Positions 18,183 to 27,190 of a stretch of DNA of 64,000 bases are shown here, one piece after another; within the stretch, counting starts at the first letter, position 1; each line of letters opens with the position of its first letter. The position numbers and the translations under genes were made by a program. Origin of the DNA: Aliikangiella maris. GTDB lineage: Bacteria > Pseudomonadota > Gammaproteobacteria > Enterobacterales > Kangiellaceae. The notes below the pieces were generated by a model. That model worked only from the letters and a program-made list of their open reading frames with translations, was not told the origin of the DNA and did not search any database. The DNA lies in NCBI RefSeq assembly GCF_040719265.1, contig NZ_JBFDAH010000024.1, positions 11,585 through 75,584 of the forward strand, written 5' to 3'.

Positions 18183-19589
18183 TTAACTGTGTTGATTGAT
18201 TGAAAATGTTACTCTGATTTTCAGACCATGTGGCTTAATATTTTCTGCCTGAATCGTTCCCCGGTTCATTTCAAAAGCCCGTTTGGCAATCGATAAACCT
18301 AACCCAATGCCCCCGCCACTGCGAGAGCGGGCAAAGTCTGGTCGATAAAAAGCATCGAATAACTTTTCAAGCTGATCGCTGGCAACGCCTGGGCCATTGT
18401 CTTCGATTTCTAGGATAATTACTGAGGGTTGGTGTGTTAAATTGATCTTGATGACACTACCTGAACCTGCGTATTTGATGGCGTTACGTAAAATATTTTC
18501 TACACCACTGATTATTGATTCACGCATTCCTCTAAATTGGCAGGTATGTGGCAAATGTGCCAGTATTTGAATATTTGATTGATTTGCTTCAAATTGTGCA
18601 TCATCGACTATTGATTTGATTAATAGGCATAAATCAAAATTCTCAGAATGATTTTCAATTTGCTGTGATTCCAGTTTAGATAACGTGAGAATTTTTTCCA
18701 ACATATCATTCATTCTATCGGCTTCTAATTCAATGCGTTGCAAACTGCTCCTTGCCGATTCTGGTAAGCTTTTTTCAGCGATACCTAATGCGATTTTTAA
18801 ACGAGAAAGTGGTGAGCGTAATTCATGCGAAACATCGCTGATGAGTTGCTTGTTCGTTGCCAATATCTTATTTAAATGTGTGGCTAGATTGTCAAAATCT
18901 AGCGCTAAGTCCCCGAACTCATCGTTACGTTGAATAAGTTTTTGTAAGCATTCACGCTGAGTTAAATCATGTTGCAATTGGTGCGTTGCAAACTGTAGTG
19001 TGCGAATTGGTTTTGTAATGAGTAAGCTTAATATGAAGCTAACGGGAAAACTGATAATAAAAGTTGATATAAACAGGCTAAGAGCAATATCGCTAAAAAA
19101 GTTGAGAACTAAATGGCGATAAAATGCGGGTTCTTTTTGATAGGAATAAACCCAGTAATCGCTATTTTCAAATGATAAAGTAATGCCGCCAAAGTAAGCA
19201 TTTTTTCTTTCGATAGCTGACAGAGGGCGTTGTTTTCGTTTAACAATATCATGTAGCTTGCTCAATAACTCAGGAACTGCTTTTCCAAATTTATCGATAC
19301 CTGCTTGATCTAACAAATAAATATCTTGAAGTTTACGTTGTGACAAACTGAACCTGGCTGCGGGTTTGGTGAGCGTCAGGTTGACGCGTTTGGTAATTTT
19401 TTTGAGTTCATGTTTGTAGTGTGGTGGTAGTGGACGATAATAGGTTTTGCCACTGTTTATATAACCAATGAAAAGATAAATAGTGATTAAAAATACCATT
19501 ATCAGCCAAAACCAGATGAAAACTTTCCAGAACAATCCGAATTTAAAGATTGGTTTGGCTATTTGATTGATATTAGATTTTAGCTTCAT
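18183..19589 (-). CDS. cpxA: envelope-stress sensor histidine kinase, CpxA-like
   Basis: A 468-residue inner-membrane kinase with two membrane helices (about residues 19-45 and 175-195) flanking a periplasmic domain of roughly 130 residues. A HAMP linker follows, then the HisKA motif SDVSHELRSPLSRLK (His255), the N-box NILRNAIKYAG, and ATP-lid motifs EIEDNGPGV and GGGIGLGLSIAKRA. It lies 21 bases after the response-regulator gene in the same operon. The Cpx identity rests on the adjacent CpxR-like regulator and the divergent CpxP/Spy-like gene with GTAAA repeats. Confidence 0.88.
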   Translation of the reverse strand: MKLKSNINQIAKPIFKFGLFWKVFIWFWLIMVFLITIYLFIGYINSGKTYYRPLPPHYKHELKKITKRVNLTLTKPAARFSLSQRKLQDIYLLDQAGIDKFGKAVPELLSKLHDIVKRKQRPLSAIERKNAYFGGITLSFENSDYWVYSYQKEPAFYRHLVLNFFSDIALSLFISTFIISFPVSFILSLLITKPIRTLQFATHQLQHDLTQRECLQKLIQRNDEFGDLALDFDNLATHLNKILATNKQLISDVSHELRSPLSRLKIALGIAEKSLPESARSSLQRIELEADRMNDMLEKILTLSKLESQQIENHSENFDLCLLIKSIVDDAQFEANQSNIQILAHLPHTCQFRGMRESIISGVENILRNAIKYAGSGSVIKINLTHQPSVIILEIEDNGPGVASDQLEKLFDAFYRPDFARSRSGGGIGLGLSIAKRAFEMNRGTIQAENIKPHGLKIRVTFSINQHS

Positions 19590-19610
19590 CAGAGAACATC
19601 AATTAAAAGA

Positions 19611-20306
19611 TTACTTTTCAGGCCATACCAGATATTGGTAACCACTACCACGAATAGTTTTTATTCTGGGTTTTTGTGGAGAAAAAGCCCCTAATTTTTT
19701 ACGAACATTACTGAGATGCATATCGATGCTACGATCAAATGGTTGTAATTTCTTTCCTAGACAATTTTCACTGATTGCATCGCGACTTACTAGTTTTCCG
19801 GCATTTTCCATGAGTATTTTGAGTAAGTCGAATTCTGTTGAGGTTAAGTCGATCATTTGTTGGTTAAGTGTTACTTGCCGATTGGTCGGATCAAGACAAA
19901 CCCGGTTAATCGTCAGTACAGTTGTTGGATTTGAGGTGAGGATTGAGGCTTGAGTGCGCCGGGTTACTGCTCTGATTCGAGCGACGAGTTCTCGCGGATC
20001 ACAAGGTTTGGCTAAATAGTCATCTGCTCCCATTTCAAGTCCGACAATACGGTCAATTTTTTCGCCGCGTGCTGTAAGCATTATTATTGGTAATGCTGAA
20101 TTACGCCGAATTTCAGTTAATGTCTCAAAGCCGCTTTTTAAAGGCATCATGACATCGAGAATGAGCAAATCGAAAGATTGTTGTGAAATTTTAGTGATAG
20201 CTGATTCACCATCATAAACGCACTCAACATCAAAGTTTTCCTGAGAAAGATAATCTTTTAATAATTGGCAAAGTTCAATGTCGTCATCGGCAATAAGCAG
20301 GTTCAT
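19611..20306 (-). CDS. cpxR: response regulator, OmpR/PhoB class, CpxR-like
   Basis: A 231-residue two-domain regulator. The receiver domain has the acidic cluster at residues 7-9, the phosphoryl acceptor Asp51 in LLILDVMMP, and the conserved Lys of YLAKPCDPRELVARI. The C-terminal winged helix (about 135-228) has LTSTEFDLLKILMENAGKLV and the recognition region DMHLSNVRKKL. First gene of the cpxRA operon, it probably binds the GTAAA repeats in the upstream region and controls both its own operon and the divergent periplasmic chaperone gene. Confidence 0.9.
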   Translation of the reverse strand: MNLLIADDDIELCQLLKDYLSQENFDVECVYDGESAITKISQQSFDLLILDVMMPLKSGFETLTEIRRNSALPIIMLTARGEKIDRIVGLEMGADDYLAKPCDPRELVARIRAVTRRTQASILTSNPTTVLTINRVCLDPTNRQVTLNQQMIDLTSTEFDLLKILMENAGKLVSRDAISENCLGKKLQPFDRSIDMHLSNVRKKLGAFSPQKPRIKTIRGSGYQYLVWPEK

Positions 20307-20387
20307 GTGAAATAGTCTTTAGAGCATACTGAAAACTTTAATACAAAAGGTTATATCAGTGTAACATAAGTTCGATGGTTAGAAAGA

Positions 20388-20453
20388 TTTACAAAAGTAT
20401 CTTTACATAATATTTACAATCACTTGACTCTGCTTTGCATTATTTCCCATACA
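20388..20453 (+). promoter_or_regulatory. Cpx-box-like repeats and promoter of the cpxP/spy-like gene
   Basis: Three TTTAC elements (reverse of GTAAA) lie at 20388-20392, 20402-20406 and 20413-20417. The last two are separated by six bases, close to the GTAAA-N5-GTAAA CpxR consensus. They sit directly upstream of a -35-like TTGACT (20424-20429), with a -10-like CATACA at 20448-20453, the expected place for an activator. The same region serves the divergent cpxRA operon. Confidence 0.65.
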
Positions 20454-20556
20454 CTTTTTGAGGTGAGTTGATGCCTTAGCTAAGTTGCTAAATCGTATCG
20501 AATATGACATAGAATACCTTAATGATTGTTAACCTTACTACTAACGGGAGTTTAGT

Positions 20557-20997
20557 ATGAAAATAAAAGCTTTATTAATGAGTCTGATTATTGGTTTTTT
20601 CAGTTTAAGTACAATGGCGGGTCATCCAGAACATCAAGGTGATCGCGGAAATCATCGTGATATGATGTTTTATAAAATAATGAAAAAAATGGATTTGACG
20701 AGTGAACAAAAGTCTCAGCTAAAGTCAATCCGAGCCGAGTATAAGCCACTAATGAAGGAAAATCATGAACAAGTTAAAGCAATAAAAAAACAATTAAAAT
20801 CGCTCCTAAAGGCAGATGTGTTAGATGAATCAGCAATTAGAGATGTTCATGCACAAATGGCACAGTATAAAAGTAATAATCTGATTATACAGACAAAAAT
20901 GAAACGCGCCATGTTTCAAGTTCTCAATGAAGAGCAACAAAAAAAATTCAAGCAGTTAAAACATAAAAAACATCAGCACGGACAGCATTCGGAATAG
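20557..20997 (+). CDS. periplasmic stress protein, CpxP/Spy family
   Basis: A 146-residue exported protein: signal peptide about residues 1-21 (ending STMAG), then a charged all-helical body. Two LTxxQ-type motifs mark the family, LTSEQKSQLKSI near residue 47 and the variant LNEEQQKKFKQL near 125. The C-terminal tail is His/Lys-rich. Family members act as ATP-independent periplasmic chaperones, and CpxP also restrains CpxA. Divergence from cpxRA across GTAAA repeats supports the CpxP role, though Spy is a close alternative. Confidence 0.85.
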   Translation: MKIKALLMSLIIGFFSLSTMAGHPEHQGDRGNHRDMMFYKIMKKMDLTSEQKSQLKSIRAEYKPLMKENHEQVKAIKKQLKSLLKADVLDESAIRDVHAQMAQYKSNNLIIQTKMKRAMFQVLNEEQQKKFKQLKHKKHQHGQHSE

Positions 20998-21401
20998 TTT
21001 GACTTAATGACCATCTTGTTCTGAAATTAATTCGTTAAGACTGTTGTTAACAATAAATTAGCGCAACACGTTTTAGACAGTCTTAACCAATTTAAGGCAG
21101 ATTAAAAAATTAGCCTGGAAAGGATGAAAGATGGAATTATGACGGATTATGGAATTATGACGGATTTATTATCTCTTTAGAGAAAAATAATTTAATCTCG
21201 AAATTAGTGCTGGAAAAAATGAACCAATGATTTACAATACTTGCCAGCAGACACCAATACCTCACTGCTTTTTATCGCTAAAATAATTATTATTAAATAA
21301 GTATCAAATATATGATCGACTGTAAAAGTGAATATTTAAGCTTCAACGCTTGAAATACTACTTTTATTGGTGTGAATCTAAAAACTCTAGGGATATAGTC
21401 T
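20998..21401. other. intergenic region with an inverted repeat and an 18-bp tandem repeat
   Basis: An 11-bp inverted repeat (gttaagactgt at 21034-21044, acagtcttaac at 21077-21087) closes a 32-nt loop just after the cpxP-like gene. It has no T run, so termination is uncertain. At 21131-21166 two perfect 18-bp copies of atggaattatgacggatt stand in tandem. No gene was recognised. Confidence 0.6.
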
Positions 21402-21815
21402 ATGAAAAGCTCTGCAAAGTTGTTATTCCATTATTTTTGTTTGTTTACTGTGTGCAATATTATGGTTGGATGTACGCATCAGAGTTTGAATCGGTCGGGG
21501 TTATTTACAAAGGAAGCATCTTCAACTCAGTTTCTTTCTAAAAATCAGCAAGTTATTCCTTTGATTAACTACCAGTTGGAAGATGGTTTTATTTTAATTA
21601 CTACGACCAGTTATGGATGTACCGTATTTGATTCTTTTGATGTGAAAGTGGCCAGCCTTAAAAATAATAGCCTTGCAGTGGTTCGCCAAAAAGTCGATAA
21701 CTGTGCGATGACGACCAGACCGATCGAATTACGTTATTCCTATAAGCATTTAGGGCTTGATTTAGCACGCCCAATTTCAGTGATTAATCCGCTTATTAAA
21801 AATCCGGAAAGTTGA
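21402..21815 (+). CDS. small predicted lipoprotein of unknown function
   Basis: A 137-residue protein. A hydrophobic N-terminus ends in a lipobox-like IMVGC (Cys24), so it is probably lipid-anchored after cleavage by LspA. The mature part is polar, with three further cysteines, and ends near SVINPLIKNPES. No domain is recognised. It is a single gene with its own short upstream region, and it is not clearly part of the Cpx set or of the downstream DUF418 gene. Confidence 0.6.
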   Translation: MKSSAKLLFHYFCLFTVCNIMVGCTHQSLNRSGLFTKEASSTQFLSKNQQVIPLINYQLEDGFILITTTSYGCTVFDSFDVKVASLKNNSLAVVRQKVDNCAMTTRPIELRYSYKHLGLDLARPISVINPLIKNPES

Positions 21816-21983
21816 AGTTAATACCAACAAAAAGTCGAATTGAGAGTGACAAAAATTAGGGAGTCATTAAGTTTTGTTACCTTAACCTACAAAATTAGAC
21901 TTGTTTTCATTATTTTCCTGTCATAATCTCGTATTTTTGGTTATATCGGTTAATGGAATATTTAATCGTAAGGAGAATCGATT

Positions 21984-23222
21984 ATGAATAATGAATCGAC
22001 AGTCACAACACCCAGTCAGCTAAATGCTATTCAGTTAACTGACCGATATCAAAGTCTCGACTTTATCCGCGGAATAGCAGTTATGGGTATTCTGGTTATG
22101 AATATTCAGGCGTTTGGTAATCTGTTTGCCTCTTATTTTAACCCAACGGTTAATGGTGACTTTAGTGGTTACAACGTTACTGCTTGGTATTTTACTCACA
22201 TTTTCTTTGAACAAAAGTTTTATACCCTTTTTTCAATGTTGTTTGGCGCAGGTATTATGGTTATGGCTCATCGAAGCGAAGCCAAACAGCTTTCTCCCGC
22301 GAAACTGCATTATAAGCGAACTGCATTTCTCTTATTATTTGGATTAGCTCATGCTTTTTTAATCTGGTTTGGGGATATTCTAGTGGCATATGCCATTTGG
22401 GGGAGTATTGTCTATTTATTTTGGCGCCGCTCGCCAGTTACACAGTTAATTGTTGGGCTGGGTGCGATTTTATTTATATCGCTGATGATGTTGTTAGGCG
22501 TAGCGGTCATGACACCTGATGTGTTGGCTGAATTGCAGGCGACATTTATTCCTGAACAGTCAGTCATTGATGAGATTGTTAATGCTTATCGAGGCACTTG
22601 GCGTGAACAGTTAGCGCAGCGAGCTGAAACGGCTTCAAAGCTTATATCAGAAATGATCTTTTTTGGCTTTCGCATTGCTGGCTGCATGTTGTTGGGGATG
22701 GCAATGTATCAATGGGGAATTTTGAATGGTCAAAAGTCGGTAGCATTTTATCGAAATATGACTTTGTTATTTCTTATTCCAGGACTGGCTATTGTTTATA
22801 TAGGGGCTTCAAAGTTGTATGCCAGTGGCTTTCAGGATGCGGTGTTAGTGCAAATGGAATTAGGTCAATATAATTATTTGGGTAGTGTTTTTGTCGCCAT
22901 TGGTTATGTGGGGTTGTTTCAGTGGATTTATCAAGTGTCTGCTCGAGGAGCTGTTAAAACACGTATTGAAGCGGTAGGACGTATGGCGCTGACTAATTAC
23001 ATTGCTCAATCTATTATCTGTACCGGATTTTTCTATGGATTTGGTTTTTTTGCGCAACTGTCTCGAACTGAAATGCTATTGGTGGCGGCCTGCGTGCTGA
23101 TAGTGCAGATTATTTGGTCGAAATGGTGGCTTGAACGTTTTCACTTTGGCCCATTGGAATGGGCCTGGCGTAGTTTGACTTATGGTCGAGCGCAGCGTTT
23201 TAAGCGAGTCGCAAAGGCATAA
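21984..23222 (+). CDS. DUF418 family polytopic membrane protein (YeiB-like)
   Basis: A 412-residue inner-membrane protein with about ten predicted helices. The N-terminal signature LDFIRGIAVMGILVMNIQAFG and the C-terminal DUF418 block, with GRMALTNYIAQSI and LERFHFGPLEWAWR, identify the family. It is related to acyltransferase-3-like membrane proteins, but the reaction is unknown. AAGGAG at 21970-21975 sets the start. It is monocistronic and convergent with apaH, with only about 20 bases between the stop codons. Confidence 0.9.
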   Translation: MNNESTVTTPSQLNAIQLTDRYQSLDFIRGIAVMGILVMNIQAFGNLFASYFNPTVNGDFSGYNVTAWYFTHIFFEQKFYTLFSMLFGAGIMVMAHRSEAKQLSPAKLHYKRTAFLLLFGLAHAFLIWFGDILVAYAIWGSIVYLFWRRSPVTQLIVGLGAILFISLMMLLGVAVMTPDVLAELQATFIPEQSVIDEIVNAYRGTWREQLAQRAETASKLISEMIFFGFRIAGCMLLGMAMYQWGILNGQKSVAFYRNMTLLFLIPGLAIVYIGASKLYASGFQDAVLVQMELGQYNYLGSVFVAIGYVGLFQWIYQVSARGAVKTRIEAVGRMALTNYIAQSIICTGFFYGFGFFAQLSRTEMLLVAACVLIVQIIWSKWWLERFHFGPLEWAWRSLTYGRAQRFKRVAKA

Positions 23223-23243
23223 TATTTTTATGGCTTTGGTTGG

Positions 23244-24053
23244 TTAATCAATATTTTTACATTGAAAAATTGTTTTATCATCAAGGCGCAGTGCGGTTAG
23301 TTTGCGTCCCCAAACACAACCAGTGTCCAATGCATAGTAATGTGGAATTGGACACTGCCCCATTAATGAAGCCCAGTGCCCAAAAATCAGCTGACCTTTG
23401 TTTAAATTTTGTGGCAGCTCAAACCAAGGTGTGAGTTCTGCCGGTTGTTCGCCGGGTGGTACTTTACAGGTTAACTCTAACGAACCATCAGAAAAACAGT
23501 AACGCATACGTGTCAGCGCGTTGGTAATAAATCTTAATCGTTTGATACCACTTAGACTTTCCTTCCATTTCGATGGGGTATTATTATACATTTGGGCAAA
23601 AAAACGATAGCTGTTTTTAGATTGAATTGCTTCTGAAACTTCTTGTGAAAAATCTACGGCATCACGAAAGCTCCAGTCAGCAGGGACTCCTGCATGAACC
23701 ATTGCAAACTCCAATTGTTCATCCATATAAAATAAAGGTTGAGTTTTAAGCCACTTTACCAGCTTTTTGCGGTTTGGCGAAAGCAGGATTTTTTTAAAGG
23801 TATCTTTTTTATTAGATAGATGTTGACCTGATTCGATGGCTAAAAAATGTAAATCATGATTACCCAGTACACATTGAATACTATCTTGATATTTATAAAT
23901 ATATTCTAGCGTTTTAAGTGAGCTTGGGCCTCGATTGATCAAATCACCTGCCAGCCAAAGCTGGTCTCGGCCTGGATGAAAATCAATTTTTTTAAGGAGT
24001 TTTTTAAATGTCCGGTAACATCCCTGAATATCGCCAATGGCATAGGTTGCCAT
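23244..24053 (-). CDS. apaH: bis(5'-nucleosyl)-tetraphosphatase, symmetrical
   Basis: Cleaves diadenosine tetraphosphate to two ADP, limiting this stress nucleotide and also decapping Np4-capped RNA in enterobacteria. The 269-residue protein has the metallophosphoesterase motifs in order: GDIQGC near residue 7, GDLINRGP, LGNHD, then a C-terminal GHWASLMG. The start was set at 24053, where the motif-bearing MATYAIGDIQG begins and AAAGG stands upstream. An in-frame extension to 24182 would overlap the divergent reductase gene and has no family support. Confidence 0.95.
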   Translation of the reverse strand: MATYAIGDIQGCYRTFKKLLKKIDFHPGRDQLWLAGDLINRGPSSLKTLEYIYKYQDSIQCVLGNHDLHFLAIESGQHLSNKKDTFKKILLSPNRKKLVKWLKTQPLFYMDEQLEFAMVHAGVPADWSFRDAVDFSQEVSEAIQSKNSYRFFAQMYNNTPSKWKESLSGIKRLRFITNALTRMRYCFSDGSLELTCKVPPGEQPAELTPWFELPQNLNKGQLIFGHWASLMGQCPIPHYYALDTGCVWGRKLTALRLDDKTIFQCKNID

Positions 24054-24168
24054 AAATAAACCTTTAATATGTTTTTTATAGGCTATATAGTTTAGCGAAA
24101 AAGTGGCAGCAGCCAAAGAATTCACATCAATTATTTTATTAATAACAATTTTTAAATGAGGTTCAAAG

Positions 24169-24939
24169 ATGGCAGACTCCAATGCAAAAGTTGTAGTGAT
24201 AACCGGCGCAAGCTCTGGATTTGGATATGCAACAGCAGTGCGTTTTGCTCAGGCGGGTTGGTATGTAATCGCGCTTGCCCGTCGCTTGGAGCGATTGCAG
24301 GCTTTGCAACAGCTAATTGGGGAAACATGTTGTGAAATTCATCAGTTTGATGTTTGTCAACAAGAAAATATTGATGAGTTTGTAAGCAATCTGGCCACGC
24401 GTAAAATACAGGTTGATCTGTTGGTGAATAATGCTGGTCTTGCTCTTGGCCTGGAGTCAGCCGATAAAGCTTTACAACAAGATTGGCAAGTTATGGTTGA
24501 TACCAATATCAAAGGGCTGATTTTTATGACCCGCGCGATGTTGCCACAAATGGTAGCCGCAGCCCATGGTCATATAATTAATATAGGCTCAATTGCCGGT
24601 AGCTATGCCTATCCTGGCGGAAATACTTATGGTGCCAGTAAAGCCTTTGTTGCACAATTTAGTCTAAACTTACGCGCTGATTTAGCCGGGACGGGGATTC
24701 GTGTAACCAATATTGAACCAGGATTAGCGGAAACAGAGTTTTCAGTTGTAAGATTTCATGGTGATAAGCAAAAAGCCGATAAGGTTTATCAAGATGTACA
24801 ACCATTGACTGCCGAAGATATTGCCGAGAGTATTTTTTGGAGCGCATCACAACCAGCACATGTAAATATCAATCGAATCGAATTAATGCCGGTTTGTCAG
24901 GCGTTTTCTCCATTATCAATTTCTAAAACGAAATCTTAG
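24169..24939 (+). CDS. short-chain dehydrogenase, YdfG-like NADP-dependent 3-hydroxy acid dehydrogenase
   Basis: A classical SDR of 256 residues: cofactor motif TGASSGFG near residue 11, LARRLERL suggesting NADP preference, NNAG, and the catalytic Ser-Tyr-Lys in IGSIAGSYAYPGGNTYGASK. The PGLAETEFSVVRFHG block and overall length match YdfG, which oxidises L-allo-threonine and reduces malonic semialdehyde. GAGG about eight bases upstream supports the ATG at 24169. It is a single gene, divergent from apaH. Confidence 0.85.
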   Translation: MADSNAKVVVITGASSGFGYATAVRFAQAGWYVIALARRLERLQALQQLIGETCCEIHQFDVCQQENIDEFVSNLATRKIQVDLLVNNAGLALGLESADKALQQDWQVMVDTNIKGLIFMTRAMLPQMVAAAHGHIINIGSIAGSYAYPGGNTYGASKAFVAQFSLNLRADLAGTGIRVTNIEPGLAETEFSVVRFHGDKQKADKVYQDVQPLTAEDIAESIFWSASQPAHVNINRIELMPVCQAFSPLSISKTKS

Positions 24940-25015
24940 TTTGTGTTGTGATTTTTAAATTGTTTATAAATTGACTTGATAAAATAGCAAATTAAGTGAG
25001 CAACAATCTGTATTT

Positions 25016-25041
25016 AACAGAGGGGCTATTGTCCCTCTGTT
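25016..25041. terminator. hairpin between convergent ydfG-like gene and rph
   Basis: aacagaggg at 25016-25024 pairs with ccctctgtt at 25033-25041 around an 8-nt loop. Position between convergent stop codons suggests a shared terminator, though the T run is short. Confidence 0.6.
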
Positions 25042-25094
25042 TGATGATATATTTTTCGGAAAAATCGCGCTTAGTGTAGCAAATCGCTCGATGA

Positions 25095-25808
25095 CTAACT
25101 TAACGATGCTTTTTGAATTTCGATTATTTCACTAATCCCTTGTTGCGCAAGTTGCATCATTTCAGCAAGCTCAGTTGGCGAAAAAGTCGCACCTTCTGCG
25201 GTACCTTGTAGTTCGATGATTCCTTTATCTTCGTTCATGACAATATTCATGTCAGTTTCTGCGGTTGAATCTTCTGCGTAGTCTAAATCGAGTACAGGCG
25301 TACCTTGATAGATACCAACAGAAATTGCGGCAACCATATGCTTGAGCGGGTTGGTTTGAATCATCTTTTGGCGCAGCATATATTTAATGGCATCTGCCAA
25401 TGCGATACTTGCACCTGTAATTGATGCCGTTCGTGTGCCGCCATCAGCTTGCAGAACATCACAATCGATGGTGATAGTGTTTTCACCGAGTAATTCTAAA
25501 TCAACGGCTGCACGCAACGAGCGTCCTATCAATCGCTGAATTTCCTGGGTTCGTCCACTTTGTTTACCGCGTGCGGCTTCACGAGCGTTGCGAGTATGCG
25601 TTGAACGAGGCAGCATACCGTATTCTGCCGTTAGCCAACCTTGATTTTTGCCTTTCAAAAATCGTGGTACGCCTGACTCAATTGAAGCAGTACATAATAC
25701 ACGAGTGTCACCGACCTCAATCAGTACCGAGCCTTCGGCATGACTAGTAAACTGGCGGGTTATTTGAATGGGGCGAAGTTGATTACTGGTTCTTCCACTT
25801 GGACGCAT
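25095..25808 (-). CDS. rph: ribonuclease PH
   Basis: A 237-residue phosphorolytic 3'-to-5' exonuclease that trims tRNA and other RNA ends, acting as a hexamer. Diagnostic blocks are MRPSGRTSNQLRPI at the N-terminus, GWLTAEYGMLPRSTH, the phosphate-site Arg region GRTQEIQRLIGRSLR, and DCDVLQADGGTRTASITGA. Length and start are standard. It is divergent from yicC, the usual neighbour in gammaproteobacteria. Confidence 0.97.
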   Translation of the reverse strand: MRPSGRTSNQLRPIQITRQFTSHAEGSVLIEVGDTRVLCTASIESGVPRFLKGKNQGWLTAEYGMLPRSTHTRNAREAARGKQSGRTQEIQRLIGRSLRAAVDLELLGENTITIDCDVLQADGGTRTASITGASIALADAIKYMLRQKMIQTNPLKHMVAAISVGIYQGTPVLDLDYAEDSTAETDMNIVMNEDKGIIELQGTAEGATFSPTELAEMMQLAQQGISEIIEIQKASLS

Positions 25809-25956
25809 GGTTTATTCTCTAAAATCAGATACGGGTCAAATAGTTAGAGAATTTTAACCAAATTCCGTGAGATTTTATATGATTTATCGAAATTAATCGG
25901 TAGCCAAGGTACAATTTAACTATTATTGAATCGCTTAGCGAAGAAAAGGGCCTTAT

Positions 25957-26823
25957 ATGATTAGAAGTATGACTGCGTTTGCTCGTCAATCTGTCGAGCA
26001 GTCCTGGGGAGTTGGTGTTTGGGAGATCCGCTCGGTGAATAGTCGATTTTTAGAAACTAATTTTCGATTGCCAGAAGCGTTTCGATATCTGGAATTTAAA
26101 TTACGTGAAGCCTTGCGTAAAAGATTACAGCGTGGAAAAATCGATTGCAGTCTTAAAATTGACACCTCAGGAATGGAGTCAGATAAATTAACGGTCGATA
26201 AATCACTGGTACAATCACTGCTAAGTTCTTACCATGAACTCGAACAACTTTCTGGTGCAGAGCAAGCGCCTCCACTCGCTCAATTATTAGCCTGGCCTGG
26301 CGTTATTAAATCGAATGAACTTGATACCGAAAAAATGGAACAAGAACTGCTCGCTGGATTAGATCAAGCAATTGATCAACTTATTGTAATGCGTGAACGT
26401 GAAGGAAGCAGCCTAAAAGAAATTATTGAACAGCGCCTTTCCGGCATGTTACAGCAAGTCGTTTTGGTTCGAGAAGAAATGCCCGCAATCGTTCAGTGGC
26501 AAAAAGAAAAAATATTAACGCGTTTTGAAGAAGCAAAAGTTGAGCTGGAAGAACAGCGATTAGAGCAGGAAATGGTTATGATCGCACAAAAGATCGATGT
26601 CGATGAAGAGTTAGATCGATTAGATACACATATTCGCGAAGTTGGACGCTTAATTAACAAAGGTGGCTCGGTTGGTCGGCGGCTGGACTTTTTAATGCAA
26701 GAACTTAACCGTGAAGCCAATACGCTTGGCTCTAAATCGATTAATACAAAAACAACTGCTGCATCGGTTGAGTTAAAAGTATTGATTGAACAAATGCGTG
26801 AGCAAATTCAAAACATCGAATAG
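25957..26823 (+). CDS. yicC: YicC/YloC family endoribonuclease
   Basis: A 288-residue protein of the YicC family, reported to be an endoribonuclease acting on small RNAs in E. coli. It opens MIRSMTAFARQSV, with SVNSRFLETNFRLPE in the N-terminal domain. The C-terminal DUF1732 part has QKIDVDEELDRLDTHIREV and FLMQELNREANTLGSKS. It is normally followed directly by gmk; here about 12 kb intervenes. The 3' end of yicC is a known integration site of mobilizable genomic islands in vibrios, and the last seven codons are echoed at 36790-36813. Confidence 0.96.
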   Translation: MIRSMTAFARQSVEQSWGVGVWEIRSVNSRFLETNFRLPEAFRYLEFKLREALRKRLQRGKIDCSLKIDTSGMESDKLTVDKSLVQSLLSSYHELEQLSGAEQAPPLAQLLAWPGVIKSNELDTEKMEQELLAGLDQAIDQLIVMREREGSSLKEIIEQRLSGMLQQVVLVREEMPAIVQWQKEKILTRFEEAKVELEEQRLEQEMVMIAQKIDVDEELDRLDTHIREVGRLINKGGSVGRRLDFLMQELNREANTLGSKSINTKTTAASVELKVLIEQMREQIQNIE

Positions 26824-27190
26824 TTTTTTTACCTGTCCAAATTGGTTTGCAGATGTCCGTTACCAACTACCTGTTTAGTGGTGGGCAGAATGGTGGGCAG
26901 AATGGTGGGCAGTAAGTTACCCAATTTTCGAATTTACTCGCTTTGTGATAGGTTTTGGGGGTCGTAAAAGCTAACTGCATGAAGCATTATGGCGTGAGAT
27001 GGGTTTAATTGTAGGTGATAAAATCTATCAAAGAGCTCATTAAAACTAAGGATTGATCAGCATTTCACTACTGCGTCAAGCGCTTGCCTAGTTTAATGCG
27101 TTGCAAATCGGATTAAGTAACTCGCCATACGTTTTTCAAGTTAGGCAAGTATAAAATTAAAGGCGTAGTAGGCATTTACGCCTGCCACGT
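26824..27190. other. left end of island, non-coding
   Basis: This stretch contains the 12-bp-period repeats at 26879-26912. It also contains a short open stretch around 26975-27044 ending EALWREMGLIVGDKIYQRAH-stop, which looks like the tail of a lost gene. No full gene is present. The gap also holds the 3' end of the DUF2357 transcript. Confidence 0.5.
26879..26912 (+). repeat. TGGTGGGCAG(AA) tandem repeats, left end of island
   Basis: Three units beginning 26879, 26891 and 26903, each tggtgggcag plus two bases, 12 bp apart. The same unit recurs twice near the right end at 36699-36720. Direct repeats placed just inside both ends of an integrated element resemble arm-type integrase sites. Confidence 0.75.

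Noticed and set aside
21131..21166. Tandem repeats here and at 17259 and 49114 as CRISPR-like arrays
   Set aside because: Units are directly adjacent, with no spacers and no cas genes.
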